Shown here piece by piece: positions 26,793-36,195 of a stretch of DNA of 64,000 bases. Position numbers and translations under genes: made by a program. The notes under the pieces are model-generated. The model was given only the letters and a program-made list of their open reading frames with translations. It was not told the DNA's origin and searched no databases. The stretch lies in assembly GCA_013286165.1 (NCBI GenBank), contig JABDGF010000005.1:1-64000 (forward strand). Direction: 5' to 3'. Origin of the DNA: Acidobacteriota bacterium. Its GTDB lineage: Bacteria > Acidobacteriota > Terriglobia > Acidiferrales > UBA7541. Within the stretch, counting starts at the first letter, position 1; the number at the start of each line of letters is the position of its first letter.

Positions 26793-27506
26793 TTATGCCG
26801 TCGCCGGTTTCTGACCGAGCGTTTCTTCCACGATTCGTCCGTCAAACAGGTGAATCGTGCGATCCGCGATGCTCGCGTAGCGCGGGTCGTGCGTCACCAT
26901 GCAGATCGTCGCGCCTTCGCGGTGCAGCTGGCGCAGCAAATCGACAACGGCTTCGCTGTTCTTCGAGTCCAAGTTTCCGGTCGGTTCGTCCGCCAGCAGG
27001 ATCGACGGCTGGCCTACCAATGCACGGGCCACCGCGACGCGCTGTTGCTGACCGCCTGAGAGCTGCGAAGGATAGTGCTTCATGCGGTGCGCCATGCCCA
27101 CGCGCTCCAGCACTTCCTGCACGCGCTTCTTACGCTCCGCCGAGGCCATGCTGCGGTAGGTGAGCGGCAGCTCGACGTTCTCGTACACCGTGAGATCGCC
27201 GATCAAATTGAACGCCTGGAAGATGAACCCGATCTCGCGGTTGCGGATGCGGGTGCGGTCCGATAGCGAAAGGTTCGCCACGGCCTGCTGGTTGATCTGG
27301 TAGTTGCCCTCGGTGGGCGAATCGAGCAACCCGAGGATCGAGAGCAGCGTGGATTTGCCGCAACCCGAAGGGCCGGCGATCGAAAGGAATTCGCCGTTCT
27401 GTATTTCCAAATGGACGCCGCTCAACGCGTGCGTCTCGACTTCATCCGTGTAGAAAACCTTGGTTACGCCGTTTAGTGAAATCAGCGCCTGACTGGTGGT
27501 ATTCAT
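26793..27506 (-). CDS. ABC transporter ATPase, MacB/LolD type
   Basis: 237 residues with all canonical motifs: Walker A GPSGCGKST, Q-loop FIFQAFNLIG, signature LSGGQQQRVAVARA, Walker [14 protein letters not shown] and the His switch VTHDP. Belongs to the MacB/LolD exporter ATPase group and sits between an adaptor gene and an ADOP permease gene. The three together make a tripartite-type exporter lacking only its outer-membrane channel, which is not encoded here. Confidence 0.94.
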   Translation of the reverse strand: MNTTSQALISLNGVTKVFYTDEVETHALSGVHLEIQNGEFLSIAGPSGCGKSTLLSILGLLDSPTEGNYQINQQAVANLSLSDRTRIRNREIGFIFQAFNLIGDLTVYENVELPLTYRSMASAERKKRVQEVLERVGMAHRMKHYPSQLSGGQQQRVAVARALVGQPSILLADEPTGNLDSKNSEAVVDLLRQLHREGATICMVTHDPRYASIADRTIHLFDGRIVEETLGQKPATA

Positions 27507-27566
27507 CCTCTGCTCCTAGAGAATCACTGTTTGTTACGAGTGGCGCGCGGCCAAAAGTTCCCTAAA

Positions 27567-28820
27567 TTATTTCAATTGAACGCGATCGTAGTTGTCCCAG
27601 GCCGACATGTCGGACAGGATCACCTTATCGCCCACGTCCAAACCCTTCAGGATTTCCACCTGATTGACGGAAACGCGGCCCAGCTGCACCTGCACACGCT
27701 CGGCTTCCTTGCCGTCGTCCACGATCTTGAATAGGCCCACCGTGCTATTGGCCTCGCCATGCACCGGCCGCCCCACAAACAGCACATTCGTAAGGCGTTC
27801 GATCTCGACCGTGCCTTCCACGCTCAGGTCCGGCCGCGCGCCCGGAGGCAGCGGCCCATCGAGCGCCACGTCCACCGTGACCGTGCCGTTCGTGACGGCG
27901 GGGTCCACGCGCGAAACGTGCCCGGCAATCGTGCCGTTGTGCGTATCGACCACAGCCTTCTGGCCCGGCGTCACGTCTTTCGCCTGGGTTTCAGCAATCT
28001 TCAGCTGCGCCTTCAGGTGCGTCGGCTGCGCCACGCGCGCCAGCACCGTGCCCATCGTCACCTTCTGGCCAACTTCCACGTCCAGCTCTTCCAGCATGCC
28101 GTCGATGCCCGGCTTGATGTGCAGCTGATCCATCTGTGACTTTTTGAGTTCCCACAACGCGCGATTCTGGTTCACTTTCGATTCCTGCACAGCAAGCTGC
28201 GCGTTGATCGAGTTCTCGAATATCGTGACTTCCTTCTGTGCCAGGTCGTTTTCCTTGGCCAGCTCTTCCGCCTGCACCTGCGCCGTCTTCACGTCGAGCA
28301 TCGGAGCGAGGCCGTTCTTGCCCAGCTCCTCTTTCGTCTGCCGCTGCATTTCCGCGGTGCGGTACTGCGACGAGATACTCGCAGCCTGCGTGCGCTTGTC
28401 CATCAGCTGGTTCTCAAGCGTCGCCTTGGTCTGCTCGAGCATCGCTTGTGCGCCTTTGTACTGGTACTCGGCGTCCAGCGTCTCCTGCTGCAATTGCGGG
28501 TTGCTCAAATCGAAAATTACGGTATCGGCTTTGACGGGCGTGCCGGGCAGAAGATAGCGCTGCTGCACCTGTCCATCAGTCGCGGCGGGAATCAGGCGGA
28601 TGGTTTCCGGCACCAGCGTGCCGAGTCCGCGAACGTCGCGCAGCATCGGGCCGCGCTGCACGGTGCCCGGCCAAATCGTGCCGGCATCCACCGACGGCGC
28701 CGCCGGCTTCAACTTCGAAAGCGCGAACGTAACCAGGGGTACGAGTATGATCGCCGCCACCACGTAAATCGTGCGGCGAATCTTTTTCTGTCGCTTCGCT
28801 TCAGGGCGTGCAATGTCCAC
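27567..28820 (-). CDS. HlyD/MacA-family periplasmic adaptor
   Basis: A membrane-fusion protein of about 417 residues: one N-terminal anchor helix (IYVVAAIILVPLVTFAL), a biotinyl-lipoyl half (GQVQQRYLLPGTPVKADTVIFDL), a long helical hairpin (about 110-220), and beta-barrel and membrane-proximal domains. I prefer GTG 28820 as start because GAGGT lies 9-10 bp upstream; the track's 28877 adds a Cys-rich N-terminus atypical for the family. First gene of the 12-kb minus-strand block, followed at 60 bp by its ATPase. A 10-bp palindrome lies just upstream. Confidence 0.9.
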   Translation of the reverse strand: MDIARPEAKRQKKIRRTIYVVAAIILVPLVTFALSKLKPAAPSVDAGTIWPGTVQRGPMLRDVRGLGTLVPETIRLIPAATDGQVQQRYLLPGTPVKADTVIFDLSNPQLQQETLDAEYQYKGAQAMLEQTKATLENQLMDKRTQAASISSQYRTAEMQRQTKEELGKNGLAPMLDVKTAQVQAEELAKENDLAQKEVTIFENSINAQLAVQESKVNQNRALWELKKSQMDQLHIKPGIDGMLEELDVEVGQKVTMGTVLARVAQPTHLKAQLKIAETQAKDVTPGQKAVVDTHNGTIAGHVSRVDPAVTNGTVTVDVALDGPLPPGARPDLSVEGTVEIERLTNVLFVGRPVHGEANSTVGLFKIVDDGKEAERVQVQLGRVSVNQVEILKGLDVGDKVILSDMSAWDNYDRVQLK

Positions 28821-28868
28821 GGGAAACTGACCTCGGCACACTGTATCGCAAATAGGATTCCGCGACGG

Positions 28869-28878
28869 AGTGTACACT
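28869..28878. promoter_or_regulatory. 10-bp palindrome upstream of the export block
   Basis: AGTGTACACT is a perfect palindrome 49 bp upstream of the adaptor start codon, a position typical of operators. No regulator binding site of this kind is assigned. Confidence 0.3.
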
Positions 28879-29048
28879 AAGTTGTTTTATTTGTGCTAGA
28901 TGAACGCAATCGCGCCCGCCGAAAACGCACGTTTTGGGCGTTCGTGGGAATCCGCCGTCCCGCAATCGGACATTATTTCGTTGCACTAGCGCGACGAGGG
29001 GCTTGCCGGCGAAGTCGCGCTGAGCGCCCTTTCGCCGGCAGATTCGGG

Positions 29049-30884
29049 CTACTGAGCTGCTTCTGTGCTGGCCTTGATTTCCTGCCAGCGCTTGGGGCGC
29101 TTGCCGGCGTCTAGAACTTTTTTGCGCAGGCGGATCGACTTCGGCGTCACCTCGACGAACTCGTCGTCCGCGATGAACTCGATCGCCTTTTCAAGCGTCA
29201 TATCGCGCGGCGGCACCAGGCGAATCGCTTCGTCAGCCGAAGACGACCGCATGTTGGTGAGCTTCTTTTCCTTGGTGATGTTCACGTTCATGTCGTCTTC
29301 GCGCGCGTTCTCGCCGACGATCATTCCCTCGTACACTTCGATCGTGGGTCCGACGAACATTTCGCCGCGCTCTTGAATTCCCCAGATCGCGTAAGCCGTC
29401 GTCACGCCCGCGCGGTCGCACACCAGCGCACCCGTAAGACGCATCGCCATGTCGCCCGCGTATTCCGTCCAGCCTTCGAGGATCGAGTGCACCAGCGCCG
29501 TGCCGCGCGTATCCGTCATCAACTGCCCGCGCAAGCCGATCAGTCCGCGCGACGGGATGCGGAACTCCATACGCACGCGTCCCGAGTTGTGGTTCACCAT
29601 TTTGGCCATTTCACCGCGGCGCGTGCCCATCAACTCCATCACGATGCCGATGAAATTTTCCGGGCAATCGATCACCAGCAGCTCGAGCGGCTCCATGCGC
29701 TTGCCGTTTTCTGTGCGTACCACGATTTCCGGCTTGCCCACCATCAACTCGTAGCCTTCGCGGCGCATCGTTTCGATCAGGATCGCGAGCTGCAGTTCAC
29801 CGCGGCCCAGCACGCGAAACGCATCCGTGGTATCCGTCGCTTCCACGCGCAACGAAACGTTGGTCAGCAATTCCTTCTCGAGGCGCGAACGAATGTCGCG
29901 CGACGTTACAAATTTCCCTTCGCGGCCCGCAAATGGCGACGTATTGATCGTGAACACCATCGTCAACGTCGGCTCGTCGATCGTCAGCGGCTCCAGCGGA
30001 GCCGGATTCTCGAGATCGGTAATCGTTTCGCCGATCTGAATTCCTTCCACGCCCGCGATTGCGACGATGTCGCCGGCCTTTACCACTTCCGCTTCCACGC
30101 GCTCTAGGCCATGAAACGTGAACAGTTTTGTGATCTTCGTCGGCTGAATTTTTCCATCGAGCTTCGAGATCGCCACTTCCGTGCCGCGCGTCAACGTGCC
30201 TTCGAAAACACGCGCAATCGCGACGCGGCCAAGGAAATCGCTATAATCGAGGTTCGTCACCTGAATTTGCAGAGTCTTGTTCGGATCGCCCGTCGGCGCC
30301 GGAATCGATTTCACAATTTGTTCGAAGAGTGGCTCAAGCGTGGTGGACGAATCGCCCACCGCATTGTGCGCGACGCCGAGCTTCGCATTCGTGTACATCA
30401 CCGGAAAGTCGAGCTGGTCTTCCGTCGCGTCGAGGTCGATAAAGAGGTCGTAAATTTCGTCGAGCACAGCGGCAGGGCGCGCGTCTGGACGATCAATCTT
30501 ATTCAGCACAATGATCGGAGGCAGCTTCGCCGCCAGCGCCTTCTGCAGTACGTAGCGCGTCTGCGGCAGCGGGCCTTCGCTCGCATCGACGAGCACGATC
30601 ACGCCGTCCACCATGCGCAGCGCGCGTTCCACTTCGCCGCCGAAGTCGCTGTGACCCGGCGTATCCACGATATTGATCTTCGTGCCCTTGTACTCGATCT
30701 CGGTGTTCTTCGCGAGAATGGTGATACCGCGCTCACGCTCGAGGTCGTTCGAGTCCATCACGCGCTCGACGATTTCCTGGTTCACGCGCCACGTGCCGCT
30801 CTGCTTCAGCATCGCGTCCACAAGAGTGGTTTTGCCGTGGTCAACGTGCGCAATGATAGCTATGTTTCGGATGTTCGTATTCAT
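29049..30884 (-). CDS. typA: ribosome-associated GTPase TypA/BipA
   Basis: A 611-residue translational GTPase that binds 70S ribosomes and aids 50S assembly and stress adaptation. G1 [11 protein letters not shown]2 GITILAKN, G3 DTPGHSDF and G4 NKIDRP are present, followed by EF-G-like domains and the TypA-specific C-terminal domain. Length and motif order match the family throughout. Transcribed alone, divergent from the DinB-like gene; in that gap I see no certain promoter. Confidence 0.97.
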   Translation of the reverse strand: MNTNIRNIAIIAHVDHGKTTLVDAMLKQSGTWRVNQEIVERVMDSNDLERERGITILAKNTEIEYKGTKINIVDTPGHSDFGGEVERALRMVDGVIVLVDASEGPLPQTRYVLQKALAAKLPPIIVLNKIDRPDARPAAVLDEIYDLFIDLDATEDQLDFPVMYTNAKLGVAHNAVGDSSTTLEPLFEQIVKSIPAPTGDPNKTLQIQVTNLDYSDFLGRVAIARVFEGTLTRGTEVAISKLDGKIQPTKITKLFTFHGLERVEAEVVKAGDIVAIAGVEGIQIGETITDLENPAPLEPLTIDEPTLTMVFTINTSPFAGREGKFVTSRDIRSRLEKELLTNVSLRVEATDTTDAFRVLGRGELQLAILIETMRREGYELMVGKPEIVVRTENGKRMEPLELLVIDCPENFIGIVMELMGTRRGEMAKMVNHNSGRVRMEFRIPSRGLIGLRGQLMTDTRGTALVHSILEGWTEYAGDMAMRLTGALVCDRAGVTTAYAIWGIQERGEMFVGPTIEVYEGMIVGENAREDDMNVNITKEKKLTNMRSSSADEAIRLVPPRDMTLEKAIEFIADDEFVEVTPKSIRLRKKVLDAGKRPKRWQEIKASTEAAQ

Positions 30885-31097
30885 GTGTATGCACTACCAG
30901 CGATTGAATTTAAAAGGTTTAGCGCGGTCTTGCAGCCCTGACCGAGCCCTACACTACGGTGCTAAGGAGGCGTACAGGAGCAAACAACGCACCTCTATCT
31001 TAGCATGCGGCAGGGCCTCCCGCCACGCATTCTGGCCGCGCGCGATAGAGGCGCGCAGGGGCTCGGGTTGTGTCATGATCTGCGCCGGAGGTGTCGC

Positions 31098-31661
31098 GTG
31101 AAAAAATTGCTCTCGTTCGCATTCGTTGCTTTGATCTCTATCCCCGTCGCCGCACAAGCTCAGGACGCGGCTAAGCCTGCCGCGCCGGCAAACCCGATCA
31201 CCATGAGCGAAAAAGGTATCTACAACTCCGCCGTTGGCGACGTGGTCGCTGCGGCGCAAAAAATGTCGGAGGAAAACTATTCATTCAAGCCCACTCCCGA
31301 GGTTCGCAGCTTCGGACAGCTGGTGGGCCATGTCGCCGATGCGAACTTCATGTTCTGTGCTCTGGTGAGCGGCGAAACGATGCCGCAGAAGGACATCGAG
31401 AAAACCAAGACATCGAAAGCCGACCTGGTCGCGGCACTGAAAGAAAGCGTCGCGTATTGCAACAAAGTGTATGACGGCATGACCGACGCGAAAGGCGCCG
31501 AACTGACCAAGTTCATGGATTTCAAACTCGCGCGGCTCAGCGTGCTTACCGTGAACACGGCGCACACCGACGAGCACTACGGCAACATGGTCACGTATAT
31601 GCGCTTGAAGGGTCTCGTGCCTCCGACGAGCGAGAACCAACAAGCTCCGCCGGCAAAATAG
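31098..31661 (+). CDS. secreted DinB-superfamily protein
   Basis: A 187-residue protein. Start is GTG 31098 (GGAGGTG 5 bp upstream), giving a clean Sec signal KKLLSFAFVALISIPVAAQAQ; the track's 31005 adds an implausible Arg-rich N-terminus. After it comes a four-helix DinB/YfiT-like domain. The putative metal triad is one His in GQLVGHVADAN and two in NTAHTDEHYG. Cytoplasmic DinB relatives are thiol-dependent transferases; exported versions are common in acidobacteria and have no established function. Confidence 0.83.
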   Translation: MKKLLSFAFVALISIPVAAQAQDAAKPAAPANPITMSEKGIYNSAVGDVVAAAQKMSEENYSFKPTPEVRSFGQLVGHVADANFMFCALVSGETMPQKDIEKTKTSKADLVAALKESVAYCNKVYDGMTDAKGAELTKFMDFKLARLSVLTVNTAHTDEHYGNMVTYMRLKGLVPPTSENQQAPPAK

Positions 31662-31707
31662 CTCTCAATTCTCACGCCATGGAACACGGCTCGAGACGTT
31701 CGTCTCT

Positions 31708-31735
31708 TTGAACGTCGTCTTTCGTGATATATGTT
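31708..31735 (+). promoter_or_regulatory. promoter predicting a leaderless ABC-exporter mRNA
   Basis: TTGAAC, a 16-bp spacer and TATGTT place the transcription start at about 31742, the A of the ATPase start codon. No Shine-Dalgarno precedes that ATG. A small GAGAC-GTTC-GTCTC hairpin lies just upstream of the -35 box (31693-31706). Confidence 0.45.
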
Positions 31736-31741
31736 TGCCCG

Positions 31742-32653
31742 ATGTCCACGGCGATACTAATCGAAAATCTAACTAAACGCTTTCGCGACGTATCTGCCGT
31801 CGATGGCTTGAACCTGTCCGTGCCGGAGAACTCCATCTTTGGCCTCGTTGGCCCAAACGGCGCCGGCAAAACCACCGCAATCAAAATCATCATGAACATC
31901 CTGCGCGCGACGAGCGGCCGCGCGCAGGTCCTTACTTGGGACAGCACTCAACTCTCGGGCGCAGCGTTCGAATCGATCGGGTACGTGTCGGAAAACCAGA
32001 AGCTCCCCGAATGGATGCGTGTTTCGGAGTTTCTCGCCTACGCCAGGAATTTCTATCCCACCTGGGATCGCGACCTCGAAAAAGACTTGGTGCAGCGCTT
32101 CGACCTGCCTCCCAAAAGACAGCTCAAAAAACTCTCACGTGGTATGCGCATGAAGGTCGCCCTCGCGAGTTCGCTCGCCTACCGCCCGCGCCTGATCGTG
32201 ATGGACGAGCCATTCAGCGGCCTTGACCCCGTGGTGCGTGACGAGCTGATCGAATCCATCTCAGAACGCGCTCAAGGCTCGACCGTGCTGATCTCTTCTC
32301 ACGACCTCGCCGAAATCGAATCGCTCGCGAATCACATCGGTTATCTCGAAGCGGGCCGCCTGCGTTTTTCTGAATCGTTGAGCAGTCTTGCCTCACGCTT
32401 TCGTCAGGTCGATCTCACTTTCGCAGCCCCGCCCACGATTCCTGCTCAACTTCCCGTTAGCTGGATGAGGCTTGAGGCCACGGGCACCGCCGTTCGATTC
32501 ATCGAAAGCACTTTCGATGAATCCAAGACCCGTTCCGAAATCACCCAAGTCTTCGGAGAAGGCTCGAGCGCCGCATTCACGCAGATGTCGTTGCGCTCCA
32601 TCTTCCTCGCCGTCGCAAGAGACGCCCGCAAACATCGGGGGACGAGCGCATGA
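31742..32653 (+). CDS. ABC-2 type exporter ATPase
   Basis: 303 residues, ATPase of the CcmA/YtrB/Bcr group that pairs with ABC-2 permeases. Walker A GPNGAGKTT, signature LSRGMRMKVALAS and Walker B LIVMDEPFSGLDP are present; the C-terminal 90 residues are a family-typical extension. ATG 31742 is preferred over GTG 31724. It overlaps the permease gene by 4 bp (ATGA). Similar pairs in Firmicutes are controlled by GntR repressors, but none is adjacent here. Confidence 0.92.
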   Translation: MSTAILIENLTKRFRDVSAVDGLNLSVPENSIFGLVGPNGAGKTTAIKIIMNILRATSGRAQVLTWDSTQLSGAAFESIGYVSENQKLPEWMRVSEFLAYARNFYPTWDRDLEKDLVQRFDLPPKRQLKKLSRGMRMKVALASSLAYRPRLIVMDEPFSGLDPVVRDELIESISERAQGSTVLISSHDLAEIESLANHIGYLEAGRLRFSESLSSLASRFRQVDLTFAAPPTIPAQLPVSWMRLEATGTAVRFIESTFDESKTRSEITQVFGEGSSAAFTQMSLRSIFLAVARDARKHRGTSA

Positions 32654-34179
32654 ACCAAGTCCTCTACATCCTCCGCAAAGACATCCGCCGCCAGCGTCTC
32701 GAAATCGCGGCATCCCTGTTATTGCTTCTGGCCTTCGCATGGAAAAGTCCGATGGTGTGGAACAACGGCACCGACGAGACTTCGTCTGTCCGGCTTCTGT
32801 TCGGTGTCGTCGGCGTGGCACTCATCTTGTCGTGGTGGTTTCTGATCATTCGCGTGGTGCAGGGTGAATCCCTCGTCGGCGATCGGCAATTTTGGCTCAC
32901 TCGCCCTTACCGCCGGCACAGCCTCTTGCTCTCCAAAGTCCTCTTCATCTTCCTATTCGTGAACCTGCCGGTCTTCATCTTCGATATCGCCGCTCTACAT
33001 CACGCCGGATTCGCTCCGTGGCAGCACGGAGCGGGTCTTCTGCAAGGTCAGCTTTTACTCACCGCATTCCTAATCGTTCCGATCGCTACGATCAGCGCAT
33101 TCACCGAAACCATCGCGCAAGTTCTGCTGGTGTTCTTGGGGCTAATCGTCTTCTTCGTGGGATTGAATTGGATCACCGACAAAATTCCTAGTTCGTCCTT
33201 CGGCAGCAACGTTCCGGGCGGCGTGGTGATTATTATCTTGGCCTGCGTGTGTGTGGCCGTGTTGGCTTTGCAATACTTCAGGCGAGACACACGGCTTTCC
33301 CGGTTCATTGTCCTCGGCAGTTTGTGCGTGATTGCGTTGATCTTGATCGCAGCGCCCTACAATCGCCTGATCGAACATGCGTACCCGAAAACGCCCGACG
33401 GCCCTTTCACTGCGATCCGCGCGGCGGTCCAGAAGTCGAACCCAAAAAGACGCGAAGAGCCCTCCTTTTATAACAACAAGGTGAGCCTCACTACGGCCAT
33501 GAAAGTCGATGGCCTTGCCGACGGTTCACTCGTCGTTATCGATGCCGCCCGGCTTTCCATTTTTGCGTCCAATGGTCGCGCGTGGAATACGGGCTGGGTG
33601 GGCTCGTCGCGAACGATCTGGTCTAACTCAAGTGAATTCCGGGAAATGTTTGCCGTGGATAAGAATTTCTACTCGTCCGTGGCTTCGGACGACGTCCGTC
33701 TGCGCGTCGAGTTGGCGGTGTCTCAATACCACGAGCATTTCCTCGGGCCGGTAACCGTCGCGGCTACCGATTTCCGCGTGACTAACGATGGAATTTGTTC
33801 GGGTGCCGACGTTCGCGTCTTCCGCGCTCTTCGCTGTAGAGCCGCCCTCAATGAACCTGCCTTCACGGCGCAATTCAGTCCGCTCGACACCACCTGCACC
33901 CTGCCCGATGCTTCATGGCCTTCCTTGCAAGTCCGTCGGTACGACGCCGCGGTCTCGGCGGAATTCGGCGGCGGCGCCGGCGTCGTCCCCATTCATCCGT
34001 TCGATATAAATTTTGGCGAAGCCACCGATCCCTCGGGTAAGAAAAGCGTTTTCATTATTTGTCCCGGAACAAAATTCGATCTCGCCAAGCCCGTGCACGT
34101 TGGACAGTACAGAGTCGAATCTGAAGTTCAAGCGGTGCGCCTACCCGATTATCTTTCGACCAACGACTTCGACGAATGA
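32650..34179 (+). CDS. ABC-2 type permease with large extracytoplasmic C-terminal domain
   Basis: 509 residues. About seven hydrophobic helices occupy the first 240 residues (SLLLLLAFAWKSPMVW, FGVVGVALILSWWFLIIRV, IFLFVNLPVFIFDIAAL and so on, through LSRFIVLGSLCVIALILIAAP). The remaining 270 residues are soluble and predicted extracytoplasmic, with no motif I recognise. The N-terminal part fits an ABC-2 permease; the translationally coupled upstream ATPase supports this. The function of the C-terminal domain is unknown and unusual in size. Confidence 0.8.
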   Translation: MNQVLYILRKDIRRQRLEIAASLLLLLAFAWKSPMVWNNGTDETSSVRLLFGVVGVALILSWWFLIIRVVQGESLVGDRQFWLTRPYRRHSLLLSKVLFIFLFVNLPVFIFDIAALHHAGFAPWQHGAGLLQGQLLLTAFLIVPIATISAFTETIAQVLLVFLGLIVFFVGLNWITDKIPSSSFGSNVPGGVVIIILACVCVAVLALQYFRRDTRLSRFIVLGSLCVIALILIAAPYNRLIEHAYPKTPDGPFTAIRAAVQKSNPKRREEPSFYNNKVSLTTAMKVDGLADGSLVVIDAARLSIFASNGRAWNTGWVGSSRTIWSNSSEFREMFAVDKNFYSSVASDDVRLRVELAVSQYHEHFLGPVTVAATDFRVTNDGICSGADVRVFRALRCRAALNEPAFTAQFSPLDTTCTLPDASWPSLQVRRYDAAVSAEFGGGAGVVPIHPFDINFGEATDPSGKKSVFIICPGTKFDLAKPVHVGQYRVESEVQAVRLPDYLSTNDFDE

Positions 34180-34345
34180 CGGCTGTCCCGCGTCACTTCC
34201 GCACACCAAAGCGCTTTTCCACCCGACTTCTTGATGCTAGTAACGCTCTGGCCTCACTCGCTCCACCACGTTGATGCGCCCTACACATCACGTGGTATTT
34301 TTTCTGCGAACGCACCTTTGCAAAACGCCATAGGAGTCTCCGCTT

Positions 34346-34696
34346 ATGAACAACGTCTCCGTGAACTTCAATATGGTCACCACGGCCCTTGAACTGCCGG
34401 GATACAAGATCGTGAAATCGTTCGGCCTGGTGCGCGGCATCACCGTCCGCTCGCGCAGCATCTTCGGCACAATCGGCGCCTCGCTCGAGACGCTCGTCGG
34501 CGGCAACATCACGCTCTTCGAAGAAATGTGCGAGAAGACTCGCGAAGAAGCTCTCGAGCTGATGATGCAGCACGCCACCCAGCACGGAGCCAACGCGGTG
34601 ATCGCGATGCGCTATGACGCGAACGAGCTGATGCAGGGCGTCACCGAAGTTCTCGCCTACGGCACGGCCGTGCAGGTCGTCCCAGTTACCGCGTGA
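34346..34696 (+). CDS. YbjQ family (UPF0145) protein
   Basis: A 116-residue cytoplasmic protein of the YbjQ/UPF0145 family: GYKIVKSFGLVRGITVRSRSI, GGNITLFEEMCEKTREEALE and GANAVIAMRYDANEL are the conserved blocks. Members form pentameric alpha/beta assemblies and have been annotated as heavy-metal binding, without firm biochemistry. AGGAG lies 9 bp before ATG 34346. Confidence 0.9.
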   Translation: MNNVSVNFNMVTTALELPGYKIVKSFGLVRGITVRSRSIFGTIGASLETLVGGNITLFEEMCEKTREEALELMMQHATQHGANAVIAMRYDANELMQGVTEVLAYGTAVQVVPVTA

Positions 34697-34818
34697 ACTC
34701 CGCGCAATCAATTCGCATCCGAACCTCAGGCGACTCGCGAGGCGCCGCGCATCTGCACTGGCGTCCCGCGCTGCCGCGAGCATACAATTCTGATAGTTCA
34801 CGTTTGGAGGCTTCAGGA

Positions 34819-35631
34819 ATGAAGGCTGCGCCGCACGCGCTCGTGCTCACACTCGCTCTCACACTCTGCTCGATCTCGCTCGCCGCGCAATCGGCGCCCG
34901 CCGCTTCCGCAGCAAAAGCCGAGGCCGCCAAGGTCGTAACGGTCTCGACCAAGTCGCAGGACGTGACCTACCCGAGCGGTAAAGACACTCTCACCGGATA
35001 TCTCGTCGAGCCCGAGAAACCGGGCACCTACGGCGCCGTGATTGTCGTTCACGAATGGTGGGGCATGAACGACTGGGTGAAGGAGCAGACGCAAAAGCTC
35101 GCGTCGCTCGGCTATGTGGCGCTCGCCGTCGATCTTTACAACGGCAAGTCCGCCACCGATCCCACCGAAGCACACGAACTTTCACGCGGCTTGGCGCAGG
35201 ACCGCGCGATTCGCGAAATTCAGGCAGGCTACGACTACCTCGACACGCTGAAGAGCGTGAATAAGGATCGCATCGCGATCGTCGGCTGGTGCATGGGCGG
35301 CGGCTATGCGGCAGATTTTGCGGTGAAGCAGCCGCGACTGGCGGGCCTGGTGATCAACTACGGCGCGCTGCCCAGCGATCCCAATGATCTGCAGCAAATC
35401 GCCCCGCCCGTGCTCGGCAATTTCGGCGCTGACGACAAGGGCATCACGCCTGCCGACGTAAAACAATTCCAGGATTACCTGAAGAAGCTGGGGCATTACG
35501 TGGATATCAAGATTTACCCGGGCGCGGGCCACGCGTTTGAAAATCCCAACAACACGAACGGTTACCGCCCCGAAGCTGCGGCGGATGCGTGGGCGCGCAC
35601 CGTCACGTTCTTGCACCGTTGCCTCGGCTAA
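34819..35631 (+). CDS. secreted dienelactone hydrolase family protein
   Basis: 270 residues. Start ATG 34819 (GGAGG 8 bp upstream) gives a Sec signal (LVLTLALTLCSISLAAQ); the track's 34693 overlaps ybjQ and lacks support. The alpha/beta-hydrolase core shows Cys nucleophile in VGWCMGGGYA, Asp in GADDKGI and His in GAGHAFEN, the DLH triad. DLH family enzymes hydrolyse dienelactones or other esters; an exported acidobacterial form probably acts on periplasmic esters. The substrate is unknown. Confidence 0.88.
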   Translation: MKAAPHALVLTLALTLCSISLAAQSAPAASAAKAEAAKVVTVSTKSQDVTYPSGKDTLTGYLVEPEKPGTYGAVIVVHEWWGMNDWVKEQTQKLASLGYVALAVDLYNGKSATDPTEAHELSRGLAQDRAIREIQAGYDYLDTLKSVNKDRIAIVGWCMGGGYAADFAVKQPRLAGLVINYGALPSDPNDLQQIAPPVLGNFGADDKGITPADVKQFQDYLKKLGHYVDIKIYPGAGHAFENPNNTNGYRPEAAADAWARTVTFLHRCLG

Positions 35632-35665
35632 TCGGCGAGCGCAACGGCGCGGCTGGTGCGGCGGC

Positions 35666-36142
35666 CTAGGGCCTCGCGGGCAACCTCTTCGCGAGCAGCA
35701 AATCGATCGCGTACTTGCCCGGCCCGAAAAAAAGCACGATCAGTCCCACAAACAAAAATAGAAACGGCGCGGCCGCGACGAATTTGTCCGGATCCGAAAC
35801 GAACGACTTGAACGCCTCGTGATCCGCGGTGAGAAACGCCACCAGCATATCGATCACGATCCCGAGCGCCGTGATGCGCGACAGCAGACCCAGCGCCAAC
35901 AGAATTCCGCCGACCAGCTCGAACCCTGAAACGAAAACCGCGGTGAAATGCGGCGCAGGTATCCCCAGATTTGTGAAGAACCCCACTACGCGCGAAGTAT
36001 CCTGCAATTTTCCCCATCCCGCCTCTGCGAACTGCCAGCCAAAATAAACACGGATGAGCAGCAGGAATGCGGACTGCAAAGCGTTCATCACCCGCACAAA
36101 CGTCGCGTGCCAGCTGAAAATGGGATTCGTTGCGATGCTCAT
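35666..36142 (-). CDS. DoxX family membrane protein of the bufferin operon
   Basis: 158 residues with four hydrophobic helices in DoxX order (LLLIRVYFGWQFAEAGWGKL, FVSGFELVGGILLALGLL, ALGIVIDMLVAFL, FLFLFVGLIVLFFGPG). AGGAGAAG precedes ATG 36142. It is the last gene of the bufA-B-C-doxX order, 53 bp after bufC. DoxX-like proteins are regular partners of DUF692/DUF2063 gene clusters and may supply redox or export functions there. Confidence 0.9.
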   Translation of the reverse strand: MSIATNPIFSWHATFVRVMNALQSAFLLLIRVYFGWQFAEAGWGKLQDTSRVVGFFTNLGIPAPHFTAVFVSGFELVGGILLALGLLSRITALGIVIDMLVAFLTADHEAFKSFVSDPDKFVAAAPFLFLFVGLIVLFFGPGKYAIDLLLAKRLPARP

Positions 36143-36195
36143 GGAAAAAACTTCTCCTCGCGCCGCTGTGAAAACTCGCGTTACCGCGGGCGCTT

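Noticed and set aside
32810-32832. TGGCACTCATCTTGT as a second sigma-54 promoter
   Set aside because: Lacks the -12 GC and lies inside the ABC permease coding sequence.
34280-34330. TGGTATTTTTTCTGC as a sigma-54 promoter before ybjQ
   Set aside because: It keeps the GG-N10-GC spacing but few other consensus bases.
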